Source: Chitinophagaceae bacterium (lineage in GTDB: Bacteria > Bacteroidota > Bacteroidia > Chitinophagales > Chitinophagaceae). From it: 64,000 bases of DNA. Below are positions 10,195 through 18,738 of this stretch, one piece after another. Both the position numbers and the translations under genes were made by a program. Location of the stretch: positions 1-64,000 of the forward strand of contig JADKJI010000022.1 in NCBI GenBank assembly GCA_016721085.1. Reading direction: 5' to 3'. How positions within the stretch are numbered: the stretch's first letter is position 1; every line of letters begins with the position of its first letter. The notes under the pieces are model-generated. The model did no database searches, had not been told where the DNA came from, and saw nothing but the letters and a program-made list of their open reading frames with translations.

Positions 10195-10958
10195 TGAGTG
10201 GGGAGGTTGTAAATAGTAAGATAGTTTCTGTGAAGCCGGTGATTGAGATTGTGGGCTTGTGTAAATCTTTTGGGAATAATCATGTGCTTACCAATTTCGA
10301 TTTGACATTATTTGCTGGTGAGAATTTGGTGGTATTGGGAAAATCTGGTTCTGGTAAATCTGTATTGATAAAATGCATCATCGGATTATTGGATCAGGAT
10401 GCCGGAAGTATAAAAGTATTCGATAGCGAAATCATTGAACTGGATGATACGGAATTGGATCAGGTGAGGGCCAGGGTTGGATTTCTTTTCCAAAGCAATG
10501 CCCTTTATGATTCCATGACGGTTCGGGAAAACCTTGAATTCCCATTGAGAAGACACTGGATAAAAGTATCTCAGAAAGAAGTGAATGATATGGTTATGGA
10601 AGTACTGGAAGAAGTGGGACTGGCCCATACGATAGATATGATGCCGGTTGAGTTATCAGGAGGTATGCGGAAACGGATTGCATTAGCCCGTACCCTGATC
10701 CTGAAACCCGAGATCATATTGTATGATGAACCGACAACAGGATTAGATACCATAACCGCAAAGGAAATCATCCAGTTGATGATGGATATCCAGAAAAAAT
10801 ACAATACAGCCTCATTGATAATTTCTCACGATATGAATTGTGTGCGTATGGCCAGTAACCGGATAATCCTTTTGTATGAAGGCAGTTGTTATGCAAACGG
10901 AACATATGCTGATATGAAAGCGAGTGAGGATTCTGTAATCAAACATTTTTTCGAATGA
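10194..10958 (+). CDS. mlaF: MlaF-type ABC transporter ATP-binding protein
   Basis: The 254-residue protein is a complete ABC ATPase with Walker A GKSGSGKS (49-56), Q-loop FLFQ (about 97-100), signature LSGGM (154-158), Walker B IILYDEP (174-180) and the D-loop TTGLD that follows. It energises the MlaE permease to move lipids across the envelope. It lies 59 bases after mlaE and 19 before the MCE gene. The start ATG sits directly at the end of a TAAGTAA repeat array with no Shine-Dalgarno sequence, which is normal for Bacteroidota. Confidence 0.93.
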   Translation: MSGEVVNSKIVSVKPVIEIVGLCKSFGNNHVLTNFDLTLFAGENLVVLGKSGSGKSVLIKCIIGLLDQDAGSIKVFDSEIIELDDTELDQVRARVGFLFQSNALYDSMTVRENLEFPLRRHWIKVSQKEVNDMVMEVLEEVGLAHTIDMMPVELSGGMRKRIALARTLILKPEIILYDEPTTGLDTITAKEIIQLMMDIQKKYNTASLIISHDMNCVRMASNRIILLYEGSCYANGTYADMKASEDSVIKHFFE

Positions 10959-10977
10959 CCCATAAAGCCTGTGATAT

Positions 10978-11976
10978 ATGGAAAAGAAACCTATGAACAC
11001 CGTAAAACTGGGCTTGTTTGTAATAGCAGGACTCTTCTTTCTTGTCTTTCTGTTATATATGATAGGAAGCAATAGCAATCTTTTTGGTTCTAATTATATT
11101 CTGAAAACAAGATTTGAAAATGTACAAGGACTGAAAGCTGGTAACAATGTACGTTTTGCAGGTATTGAAGTAGGAACGGTTAAGAAACTTAACATACTTT
11201 CTGATACGGTTATTGAAGTAGAGATGATTCTTGATGAAAAGATGAAGGATGTGATTCGTAAGAATGCAGTTGTTGCCATTGGTACCGATGGACTTGTGGG
11301 TAATAAGGTAGTCAATATTCTTGCATCTAAATTTCCTGCAGATCTGGCTTCTGAAGGTGATGTACTTGCTTCAAGAAAACCTATTGATACAGATGATATG
11401 TTACGGGTGCTCTACAAAACAAACACCGATATAGCTATCGTTGTCGATAATTTGAAAACTACCGTGGCCCGTATCAATAACAGCACGGCTTTATGGTCTT
11501 TGCTAAACGATAATTCATTACCTGCAGATATTAAAAAATCAGCCGAAAACATTCGATTGGCAACTGCAAAAGCCAATACGATGGTGAATGACCTTTCTAC
11601 AGTAGTAAGTGATGTAAAAAGCGGCAAAGGCTCTTTGGGTGCCATCTTAACCGATACCAGCTTTGCAGTTCATCTTAACGAAGCCATCGGCAAAATAAAT
11701 TCAGTAGGGGATGAGGCCATGCAATTATCCGATCAGATTGCTTCTGTAGTAGCAGGATTAAAAACTGACATAAACTCCGGCAAGGGTCCTATTCATTCAG
11801 TATTAAAAGACTCAGTAATGGCCGCCACCATCAATCAAAGCCTCATCAATATCCAGAATGGAACGGATGGGTTTAATGCGAATATGGAAGCGTTGAAGCA
11901 TAGTTTTCTGTTTAGAGGGTACTTTAGAAAGTTGGAGAAGAAGCGAAAAGTTCCAGAGGTTCAAAAAGTTCAATAG
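10978..11976 (+). CDS. mlaD: MlaD-type MCE-domain lipid-transport protein
   Basis: The 332-residue protein has one N-terminal membrane anchor (about residues 8-28) followed by an MCE domain (about 38-115, with FENVQGLKAGNNVRFAGIEVG and AVVAIGTDGLVGNKVV). A long helical C-terminal region then carries GKGSLGAILTD and GKGPIHSVLKD segments. MCE proteins form hexameric rings that carry lipids between the membranes as part of the MlaFED complex. The last eight or so residues (PEVQKVQ) are encoded inside a dispersed GTTCCAGAGG repeat that starts at about 11945, so the natural C-terminus may have been altered by repeat insertion. Confidence 0.9.
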   Translation: MEKKPMNTVKLGLFVIAGLFFLVFLLYMIGSNSNLFGSNYILKTRFENVQGLKAGNNVRFAGIEVGTVKKLNILSDTVIEVEMILDEKMKDVIRKNAVVAIGTDGLVGNKVVNILASKFPADLASEGDVLASRKPIDTDDMLRVLYKTNTDIAIVVDNLKTTVARINNSTALWSLLNDNSLPADIKKSAENIRLATAKANTMVNDLSTVVSDVKSGKGSLGAILTDTSFAVHLNEAIGKINSVGDEAMQLSDQIASVVAGLKTDINSGKGPIHSVLKDSVMAATINQSLINIQNGTDGFNANMEALKHSFLFRGYFRKLEKKRKVPEVQKVQ

Positions 11977-12134
11977 GTTCCAGAGGGCTGACTAATTGCT
12001 GGCTGCTTGGTCTTTAAAGTTTTTTAACCGCAGAGGCGCGGAGACGCAGGGTATTCCTCCGCGTCTCTGCGCCTCTGCGGTTAATTGTATTGGCTGTTTA
12101 TTTTCAAATCTTCAAATTCCCAAATTTTCAAATT
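11945..12134. repeat. Composite repeat: GTTCCAGAGG arm plus CGCAGAG hairpin
   Basis: The left part (11945-12010) is the GTTCCAGAGG/GGGCTGACTAAT arm also found at about 34050 and 51120. It is followed by a strong hairpin at about 12028-12082 (ACCGCAGAGGCGCGGAGACG against CGTCTCTGCGCCTCTGCGGT). Then comes TTGGCTGTT and the A/T block TTTTCAAATTCCCAAATTTTC. The hairpin and A/T block recur together in opposite orientation at about 18739-18846. Confidence 0.75.
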
Positions 12135-12135
12135 A

Positions 12136-12975
12136 TTACTGGAAGTAAGAGTAATGATACTCCACCCTCCCAATCAACGTCTTCTCCTTCGAATAACACG
12201 CATCCTGGATCTTTAACCCGTCTTCATCATAACTGTAATACCATTTCTGGTAATTGCTGGTGCCTTCAGGAACAACTAACTGGGAACCGAGGCGGTTGTT
12301 CTCGTCGTATTCGAATATATAGTCGGGTAATAGTCTTTTGGCTGCCCTGTTATAACGGACGATATCTGTCAATTGCTTTTCTTCATTGTAATAATAATAA
12401 ACAGAAGGAAGAGCAGAACCTTTGAAGCTGCTTTTCTCTTCTTCCACATTGCCATTGGCATCTAAAACGAATTCAACAATTGTTGTGTCTTTATTATTCT
12501 TAATCTTCAACATACGGGCGGGCTTGCCATTGGCTGTGTAAAACCACTTGTGTTCTTCACTGATGCTGAAATTACCTGCGGATGTTGTGATGTTTTTGAT
12601 TACAGCAACCTGCCCATCTGCAGCATATTCATAATTCACTACCGTATGCGAACCATCACTGGTATCTACAGTACGGACAAGTCTGGATTGAGCATTATAG
12701 TATGATGTGCTTAAAGTAGAACCGGTGAGACTAGTTGTAGTGCTTGTACTTACTTTGGAGTAGTCCTTGCTGAACTGCTGGTCAGAAATGAACCCTTCAA
12801 TGGGATTGCCATCGGCATCAAAACTCTTGAATTGGATATCCTTTACTTTTTGCTTTTTGAAATTGGCAAATCGTAAGTTGGCAGCCTGGGTAGACAGGAT
12901 ATCCTTAAAATAGAATTGGCCGGAAACACCCGTTGCAATTCCTGAAAGCAGGGTGAAGAGTACTATGTATTTCAT
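12136..12975 (-). CDS. Secreted YD-repeat-like protein of unknown function
   Basis: I chose the ATG at 12975 because it gives a clean signal peptide (MKYIVLFTLLSGIATGVSGQ); a longer frame to 13080 would bury it. The mature part (about 260 residues) is a series of short antiparallel-beta units such as YNAQSRLVRTVDTSDG, VVNYEYAADGQVAVIK, IFEYDENNRLGSQLVV and KWYYSYDEDGLKIQD. These resemble RHS/YD repeats or YwqK-like strand pairs. There is no toxin or RHS core domain, so it is probably a small periplasmic or surface beta-sheet protein. Its function cannot be assigned. Confidence 0.75.
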   Translation of the reverse strand: MKYIVLFTLLSGIATGVSGQFYFKDILSTQAANLRFANFKKQKVKDIQFKSFDADGNPIEGFISDQQFSKDYSKVSTSTTTSLTGSTLSTSYYNAQSRLVRTVDTSDGSHTVVNYEYAADGQVAVIKNITTSAGNFSISEEHKWFYTANGKPARMLKIKNNKDTTIVEFVLDANGNVEEEKSSFKGSALPSVYYYYNEEKQLTDIVRYNRAAKRLLPDYIFEYDENNRLGSQLVVPEGTSNYQKWYYSYDEDGLKIQDACYSKEKTLIGRVEYHYSYFQ

Positions 12976-13090
12976 TAAATGGATTTTCAAACCGCAATGA
13001 TAACGTGTTATGGGCCTCTTTAATGCAACCTGAGCCCTAAAATTTTCCATAAAAGGGGGGCATTCCTTATTTTTAAGCAAAATTTACCCC

Positions 13091-14182
13091 TTGTCGCACT
13101 CAAAAGAACGCAAAGAGAAGATTTGCCTGAACTGTAATACCGAACTGACAGGTCGGTATTGCCCTAATTGTGGACAAGAAAATACCGAACCCAGAGAGAC
13201 TTTTTGGGGGCTGATCACCCACTTTTTCAACGATATCACCCATTTTGATGGTAAATTCTTTTCATCCCTGAAATACCTGGTTGTAAAACCCGGGTTCCTT
13301 CCAGCAGAATTTATGAAAGGCCGTAGAGCCGGTTATTTGAATCCAATCCGGATGTATGTATTCACTTCTGCTGTGTTTTTCCTGATTTTCTATAATAAGT
13401 ATACGCCGGAATATAATTTTGACAAAAACGCCTCTTTCATAGAAATGAATAAGGAGAAATTGGATAAGTTTAAAGCAAAAGCATATGAAACGGCCAGCAA
13501 TAAGCAAGATTCTTTAGCCATCGATAGTGGTTTTGCATTCCTGAATAAAGTGGCATTGGAAGATGATAAAGACACAACCAAAACAAATTATAACACAACA
13601 GTAGCTGGAATTAATTTTAAGACTGGCACAACAGAATCAAAGTATAAGTCAAAACAGGAATATGATTCCATTCAGCTTACTTTGCCAGCAGACCAAAAAG
13701 ATAATTGGTTTGAAAGACAACTAGAGTATAAGAACATTCATATATCATCAAAGTATGGGGATGATAATAGTGCTTTATGGACAGATGTATCAAAGAAATT
13801 CATTCATCTGTTTCCGTATATGTTGTTTGTGTCATTGCCCTTGTATGCACTTTTCCTGAAATTGCTGTATGTAAGAAAGAAGAGATATTATGTTGAACAT
13901 ATCATATTCCTTATTTACCTCTATATATTTACGTTTCTTTTCCTACTGTTATATTTTGGTGTGGATGCTATGTATGATAAATGGGGGTTTGGCTGGATTA
14001 AGATCATAAAAGGTATCTTATTGCTTGCAGGTACTTATTATGCTTATAAATCCATGCGTAAATTTTATGAGCAGGGAAGATTCAAGACCTTTCTTAAATT
14101 CTCCATTCTTAACCTGCTGGCATTTATCAGTTTGATGATTATTTTCTCAGTTTTCTTAGGGATCACTATTTACCAGCTTTAA
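13091..14182 (+). CDS. DUF3667 family zinc-ribbon membrane protein
   Basis: The 363-residue protein opens with a zinc ribbon (CLNCNTELTGRYCPNCGQEN, four cysteines). It is followed by the DUF3667 core (THFFNDITHFDGKFFSSLKYLVVKPGFLPAEFM then NPIRMYVFTSAVFFLIFY) and several C-terminal membrane segments (about 240-260, 275-295, 305-325, 340-360). The start is TTG at 13091; no ATG lies close downstream, and TTG places the zinc ribbon where relatives have it. The molecular role of the family is unknown. Confidence 0.85.
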   Translation: MSHSKERKEKICLNCNTELTGRYCPNCGQENTEPRETFWGLITHFFNDITHFDGKFFSSLKYLVVKPGFLPAEFMKGRRAGYLNPIRMYVFTSAVFFLIFYNKYTPEYNFDKNASFIEMNKEKLDKFKAKAYETASNKQDSLAIDSGFAFLNKVALEDDKDTTKTNYNTTVAGINFKTGTTESKYKSKQEYDSIQLTLPADQKDNWFERQLEYKNIHISSKYGDDNSALWTDVSKKFIHLFPYMLFVSLPLYALFLKLLYVRKKRYYVEHIIFLIYLYIFTFLFLLLYFGVDAMYDKWGFGWIKIIKGILLLAGTYYAYKSMRKFYEQGRFKTFLKFSILNLLAFISLMIIFSVFLGITIYQL

Positions 14183-14189
14183 TATAAGT

Positions 14190-14971
14190 ATGAGCCAAGA
14201 GCCAATTCAACAGCCTTTCTACGCCTGGTAAAAATAATGGATGAACTGCGTGAGCAATGTCCCTGGGATCGAAAGCAAACCATCGATACCCTTCGTTCAC
14301 TCACCATCGAAGAGACTTATGAACTGGCCGATGCCATTACCGATCACGATTGGAAAGGCATAAAAGAAGAGCTCGGTGATGTATTACTCCATATTCTTTT
14401 CTATTCCAAAATAGGCGCAGAGCAAGGCCAATTCACTCTCGATGAAATGATCAATGGCATCTGTGAGAAGCTGATTTCCCGACACCCTCATATTTATGGC
14501 GATGTGAAAGTGGCCGATGATGAAGAGGTAAAGCGTAACTGGGAAAAATTAAAGCTAAAAGAAGGCAAGACCTCTGTTTTAGGTGGTGTTCCAACTTCTC
14601 TTCCTGCTATGGTAAAAGCCACCCGTTTACAGGAAAAAGCAAAACAGGTGGGATTTGAATGGGATAACAGGGAACAGGTTTGGGATAAGGTGGAAGAAGA
14701 ACTGCTGGAGCTAAAAGAAGCCGTTTCTACACAGGATACTTCTAAAATGGAAGATGAATTGGGCGATGTATTCTTCTCCCTCATCAATTATGCACGGTTT
14801 TTGCAGGTAGATGCCGAAAACGCACTGGAAAGGACCAATAAGAAGTTCAAATACCGTTTCACCCGAATGGAAGAGGCGGCCAGTGAAAAAGGAACCTCGC
14901 TGGTTTCCATGAGTCTTACCGAAATGGACGAGCTCTGGAACCAGATCAAAAAACAAAACAAGGGCACTTGA
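14190..14971 (+). CDS. mazG: Nucleoside triphosphate pyrophosphohydrolase MazG (N-terminal frameshift)
   Basis: From 14237 the frame encodes MazG, which hydrolyses (d)NTPs to NMP and pyrophosphate to clean the nucleotide pool. The first MazG helix carries DELREQCPWDRKQT with EELGDVLLHILFYS, and the second repeat carries EDELGDVFFSLINYARF; both hold the metal-binding E-x-x-D-type residues. Family members begin a few residues earlier. The ATG at 14190 (MSQEPIQ) is in another frame, and adding one base near 14210 would give MSQEPIQ-AFLRLVKIMDEL. I therefore take 14190 as the true start with a one-base loss. The stop overlaps the TTG start of the sensor kinase. Confidence 0.85.
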
Positions 14972-17900
14972 AGCAATTGCTGACCATTCTGGCTAAACGA
15001 AACAGTTACCTGCTACTGGCGGCGGTCATAATATTCACCACCGTATTCCTGCTGAACAAATATGTAGTAAGCGATACGTCGGCTCACTATTATACCACAC
15101 GCATTCAAAGCGATATCCAACAAAAAGAAAAGGATTTCCAGGAATTATGCAAGGATTCAATCGTGCTTCAATCCCTTATCCGCCAAACCTACGACCAGAA
15201 ATTATTGAATAAACTACTGGAGGAAAAAAAGGGTTATGGTTTCTTCATTTACTCTCTCGATAATACCAACGAACAAAAACTATTATTCTGGAATACCCAA
15301 ATAGCTATTCCCCCTGTTAACCTGATGCAGGAAACGGATGTAAGTCGGATGGTGACATTAAAAAACGGAGTATACGTTCATACTAGCAAGATCATCAGTA
15401 TCCGGAATCAACGATATGCCATCGAAGCCCTCATTCCAGTTCTTTGGAAATACTTTGTTGAAATCGAAAACCTTCAAACCGAATTCGCTTCTTTTCCCAG
15501 TGCCCTTAAAAGTGTTTCTATAAGTGCCATTGCTACCGAATTCAAGGTTTCCAGTTCTTATGGTAATACATTGTTCTATCTGCAACCGGTTGCAGCTTCA
15601 AGACTCCCTTCAAGCTGGTGGATGGTGATTAGCATTCTTGTAGGTGTATTTCTTCTTTTCTGGTTCATTCATCAGGTTGCTCATAGCATTTACCTCTCAA
15701 AAGGATTGGGATTTGGATTGGCATTCCTTATAGTAGTATTAGTCGGAATCCGGCTTTTGATATATTTCTTCCCGGAAATATTGGATTTACGTCAGTTTGA
15801 ATTGTTCGATCCAGCTATCTATAGCACCAGCTTTTTATTGGGGTCATTAGGTGATCTTCTTATCAACGCCTTGCTCTTTTGTTGGATTACATTTTATATT
15901 AACCGTCGTTTTTCTGAAGCGTCGATACCTAAATATAAAAGCCAGGGATCGAATACTGTTGCCGGTATCCTGTTATTATCCGTTTTGGTTTTTATCACTT
16001 TCCTTTTTGCACGCATTCTTCAAAGCTTGGTAGCTGACGGACAGATTTCTTTCAATGTCACCAATTTCTTTAGCCTTTCAAGATATAGCGCTATCGGTTT
16101 CCTCATATTGGCTACCCTGGCTTTATCTTATTTCCTATTGGCCCAGGTGGTTCTAAAGATGGTGATGGAATATGCTTCCGGTTACACATACATGGTTTAT
16201 ATTATTACAGCCACATTGGGACTTGCTATTCTTACATTCACTCAGAACACAGCGGTAGTGGAGCTTAATCTCTTTGTTTTGATCTGGTTGGTGATCTTCA
16301 TCTGGCTTATGAGCAAGGAGTATTTCTCAGGATTACACCTGCAACTCAATGTATCCGAAGTGCTATTCTGGCTTTTCGTGTTTTCGTTTTCTATGGCAGC
16401 TGTTATAGTTACAGAAAACCGTAAAATAGAAGAAGAGCAAAGAAGACAGTTCGCTGAGAAATTATCCTTCCAGGCAGATCCTTCCAATGAACGACTTTTA
16501 AGTATAGCATTTACCTACCTTGATAATGATTTCCTGGCACCTAACTTTAATAGGTTTCGCGATAAGCCAACCAACCTAATGCTGAAAGATAGTATTATCA
16601 ATAAAAACTTCAGCGCTTACCTCAATAAGTTCGATACACGCATCTACGTTTTCGATGCATCAACAAACCCGGCTCCATTGTATAATGAAGAACCTGTTTC
16701 ATACGATTCTTTGAACCTTATATATAATGTTCAGGGAAAGAAAACGGGTATCAATGACCTGCATTATTTCGAACTTTCTTTCGATAAGTACTCATATATA
16801 TGGAAAAAAGAGGTTAAGAACAGCGATAGTGCTACAGTAGGTTACTTCTTTATTTTGGCCGATATGCGCAAATACAAGAAGGATGCGCTGGTGCCGGAAT
16901 TATTCAAGCAAACAAGAGAGTCCTTGCTTCCGGAATACTCTATGATGTATTCCTATGCCATATATTCCGATGGAAAATTGATTGAATACTTCAATGAATA
17001 TGGCTTCCCAACTGATTTAAAGAATGCTGTATTGCCTCAAAACGAATTTGATCACAGAAGTAATGGTGGGTATGACGAGTTATGGTATCGAAAGACTAGC
17101 AAGAAAGTGGTTATCGTTGCCAAGAAGAACAATTCGTTTATTGAAGCTATCACATTGTTTGCCTACCTCTTCAGCACTTTTCTTTTATTGCTTGTGTTTT
17201 ACTGGATTACCTCCGTGCTAGTGAGAAGTCGCTTACGCTGGTCGGCATTGAAGAAGAGTTGGCAGTTTACCATACGCTCGCAAATTCATAGCACCATCAT
17301 ACTGGTAAGTCTTCTGTCATTTGTGGTGATAGGGGTTGCTACTATCTTCTTCTTCATCAACCGGTATAACCGGAATAACCAGGAAAGATTGAGTCGTACC
17401 ATGCAGATCATGGTAAACCAGGTACAAAGCCGGTTGGAGAAACATGTGGTATTTAATGACGGTATTCCCTTCTTTGAAAGCGGTGTGAATGATGAACTGG
17501 AAAAATTATTGCAGGAAACTTCCGAAATACACGGAACCGATATCAACCTTTATGATCCTAATGGTGATCTCAAAGTAACTTCCCGTCCATTGATTTATAA
17601 CAAAGGAGTTTTAAGTGAGAAGATAAATCCTGATGCATGGTTCAGTCTGCATGTGAAAAATGCAGTACAAACTGTGAAAGAAGAAAGGATGGGTAAGGTG
17701 GATTATCTGAGTATTTACAATCCTGTGCGTAATGAAGCCGGACAAGTATTCGCTTATCTCAATGTGCCATCCTACAGTACACAGGTAGAACTTACACAGG
17801 AGATTTCATATTTCCTTGTAACGCTGATTAACCTGAATGCTTTCATATTCCTTGTTGCGGGTGCTATTGCTCTCTTCATCAGTAACCGAATTACTTCTTC

Positions 17901-18738
17901 CTTTACGGTTATCGGTGCAAAGATGCGGGCTATGAACCTCGGACAAATAAATCAGGAAATAGAATGGAACCGGAATGATGAGATAGGGGAGTTGGTAACA
18001 GAATATAACAAGATGGTGAAGCAGTTGGAGCAAAGTGCTGCGGCTTTGGCAAAAAGCGAGAGGGAAGGGGCCTGGAGACAGATGGCAAGGCAGGTGGCGC
18101 ATGAAATCAAGAATCCATTGACGCCGATGAAGTTAAGTATTCAATACTTACAGAAAGCGATTGATAATAATTCACCGAATGTAAAGGAGATGACATCCAA
18201 TGTTGCCCGTACCTTGGTGGAGCAGATAGATCATCTTTCAAAGATCGCTTCCGATTTCTCCCAATTCGCCAATATCGGTAATCCAAGGAATGAAGTGTTT
18301 GATATGCATGAAGTGTTTTATTCCTTGTCATCCTTATATGAAGCAACCGATAATCTCGATTTCTACTGGCAACCCGTTAACCAACGTGTAATGGTTTTTG
18401 CTGATAAGACACAGCTGAACCGTTTATTCACTAACCTATTGCAAAACGCCATCGAAGCTTCTGCTCATCAACCCAGAAGAAAGATTGATGTTAATGAATC
18501 ACTTGATCATGAATTCATCACTATCAGCATCAAGGATAATGGAGAAGGCATACCCGAACAAACCCGTAGCAAAATATTCACTCCGAATTTCACCACTAAA
18601 ACTTCCGGCACCGGTCTCGGTCTCGCTATGAGTAAGAGTATTGTCGAAAACGCCCATGGACAAATATGGTTTGAAACCGAAGAGGGGGAAGGGACGACGT
18701 TTTTTGTGAAGTTGCCGTTGTTGAGAGCTACGAATTAA
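14968..18738 (+). CDS. Large multi-pass NtrY-like sensor histidine kinase
   Basis: The 1256-residue protein has an N-terminal membrane helix (about 14-31), an extracytoplasmic domain, a block of about seven membrane helices (about 210-470) and a second extracytoplasmic region. After a further helix near 735 comes a sensor loop, then a membrane helix with HAMP (about 955-1025) and the kinase core. The phospho-acceptor motif HEIKNPLTPMKLS has its histidine at residue 1045. N box (NLLQNAIEA), G1 (DNGEGIP), F (FTPNFTTK) and G2 (GTGLGLAMSKSIVE) boxes are intact. The HEIKNPLTP form is typical of NtrY-type kinases. The start codon TTG overlaps the mazG stop (TTGA), so the two are translationally coupled. 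No response regulator lies next to it, and the signal is unknown. Confidence 0.88.
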   Translation: MKQLLTILAKRNSYLLLAAVIIFTTVFLLNKYVVSDTSAHYYTTRIQSDIQQKEKDFQELCKDSIVLQSLIRQTYDQKLLNKLLEEKKGYGFFIYSLDNTNEQKLLFWNTQIAIPPVNLMQETDVSRMVTLKNGVYVHTSKIISIRNQRYAIEALIPVLWKYFVEIENLQTEFASFPSALKSVSISAIATEFKVSSSYGNTLFYLQPVAASRLPSSWWMVISILVGVFLLFWFIHQVAHSIYLSKGLGFGLAFLIVVLVGIRLLIYFFPEILDLRQFELFDPAIYSTSFLLGSLGDLLINALLFCWITFYINRRFSEASIPKYKSQGSNTVAGILLLSVLVFITFLFARILQSLVADGQISFNVTNFFSLSRYSAIGFLILATLALSYFLLAQVVLKMVMEYASGYTYMVYIITATLGLAILTFTQNTAVVELNLFVLIWLVIFIWLMSKEYFSGLHLQLNVSEVLFWLFVFSFSMAAVIVTENRKIEEEQRRQFAEKLSFQADPSNERLLSIAFTYLDNDFLAPNFNRFRDKPTNLMLKDSIINKNFSAYLNKFDTRIYVFDASTNPAPLYNEEPVSYDSLNLIYNVQGKKTGINDLHYFELSFDKYSYIWKKEVKNSDSATVGYFFILADMRKYKKDALVPELFKQTRESLLPEYSMMYSYAIYSDGKLIEYFNEYGFPTDLKNAVLPQNEFDHRSNGGYDELWYRKTSKKVVIVAKKNNSFIEAITLFAYLFSTFLLLLVFYWITSVLVRSRLRWSALKKSWQFTIRSQIHSTIILVSLLSFVVIGVATIFFFINRYNRNNQERLSRTMQIMVNQVQSRLEKHVVFNDGIPFFESGVNDELEKLLQETSEIHGTDINLYDPNGDLKVTSRPLIYNKGVLSEKINPDAWFSLHVKNAVQTVKEERMGKVDYLSIYNPVRNEAGQVFAYLNVPSYSTQVELTQEISYFLVTLINLNAFIFLVAGAIALFISNRITSSFTVIGAKMRAMNLGQINQEIEWNRNDEIGELVTEYNKMVKQLEQSAAALAKSEREGAWRQMARQVAHEIKNPLTPMKLSIQYLQKAIDNNSPNVKEMTSNVARTLVEQIDHLSKIASDFSQFANIGNPRNEVFDMHEVFYSLSSLYEATDNLDFYWQPVNQRVMVFADKTQLNRLFTNLLQNAIEASAHQPRRKIDVNESLDHEFITISIKDNGEGIPEQTRSKIFTPNFTTKTSGTGLGLAMSKSIVENAHGQIWFETEEGEGTTFFVKLPLLRATN

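Noticed and set aside
12090..12425. Plus-strand ORF over the YD-repeat-like gene
   Set aside because: It begins in the A/T repeat and is antisense to a gene with a signal peptide; its composition is not protein-like.
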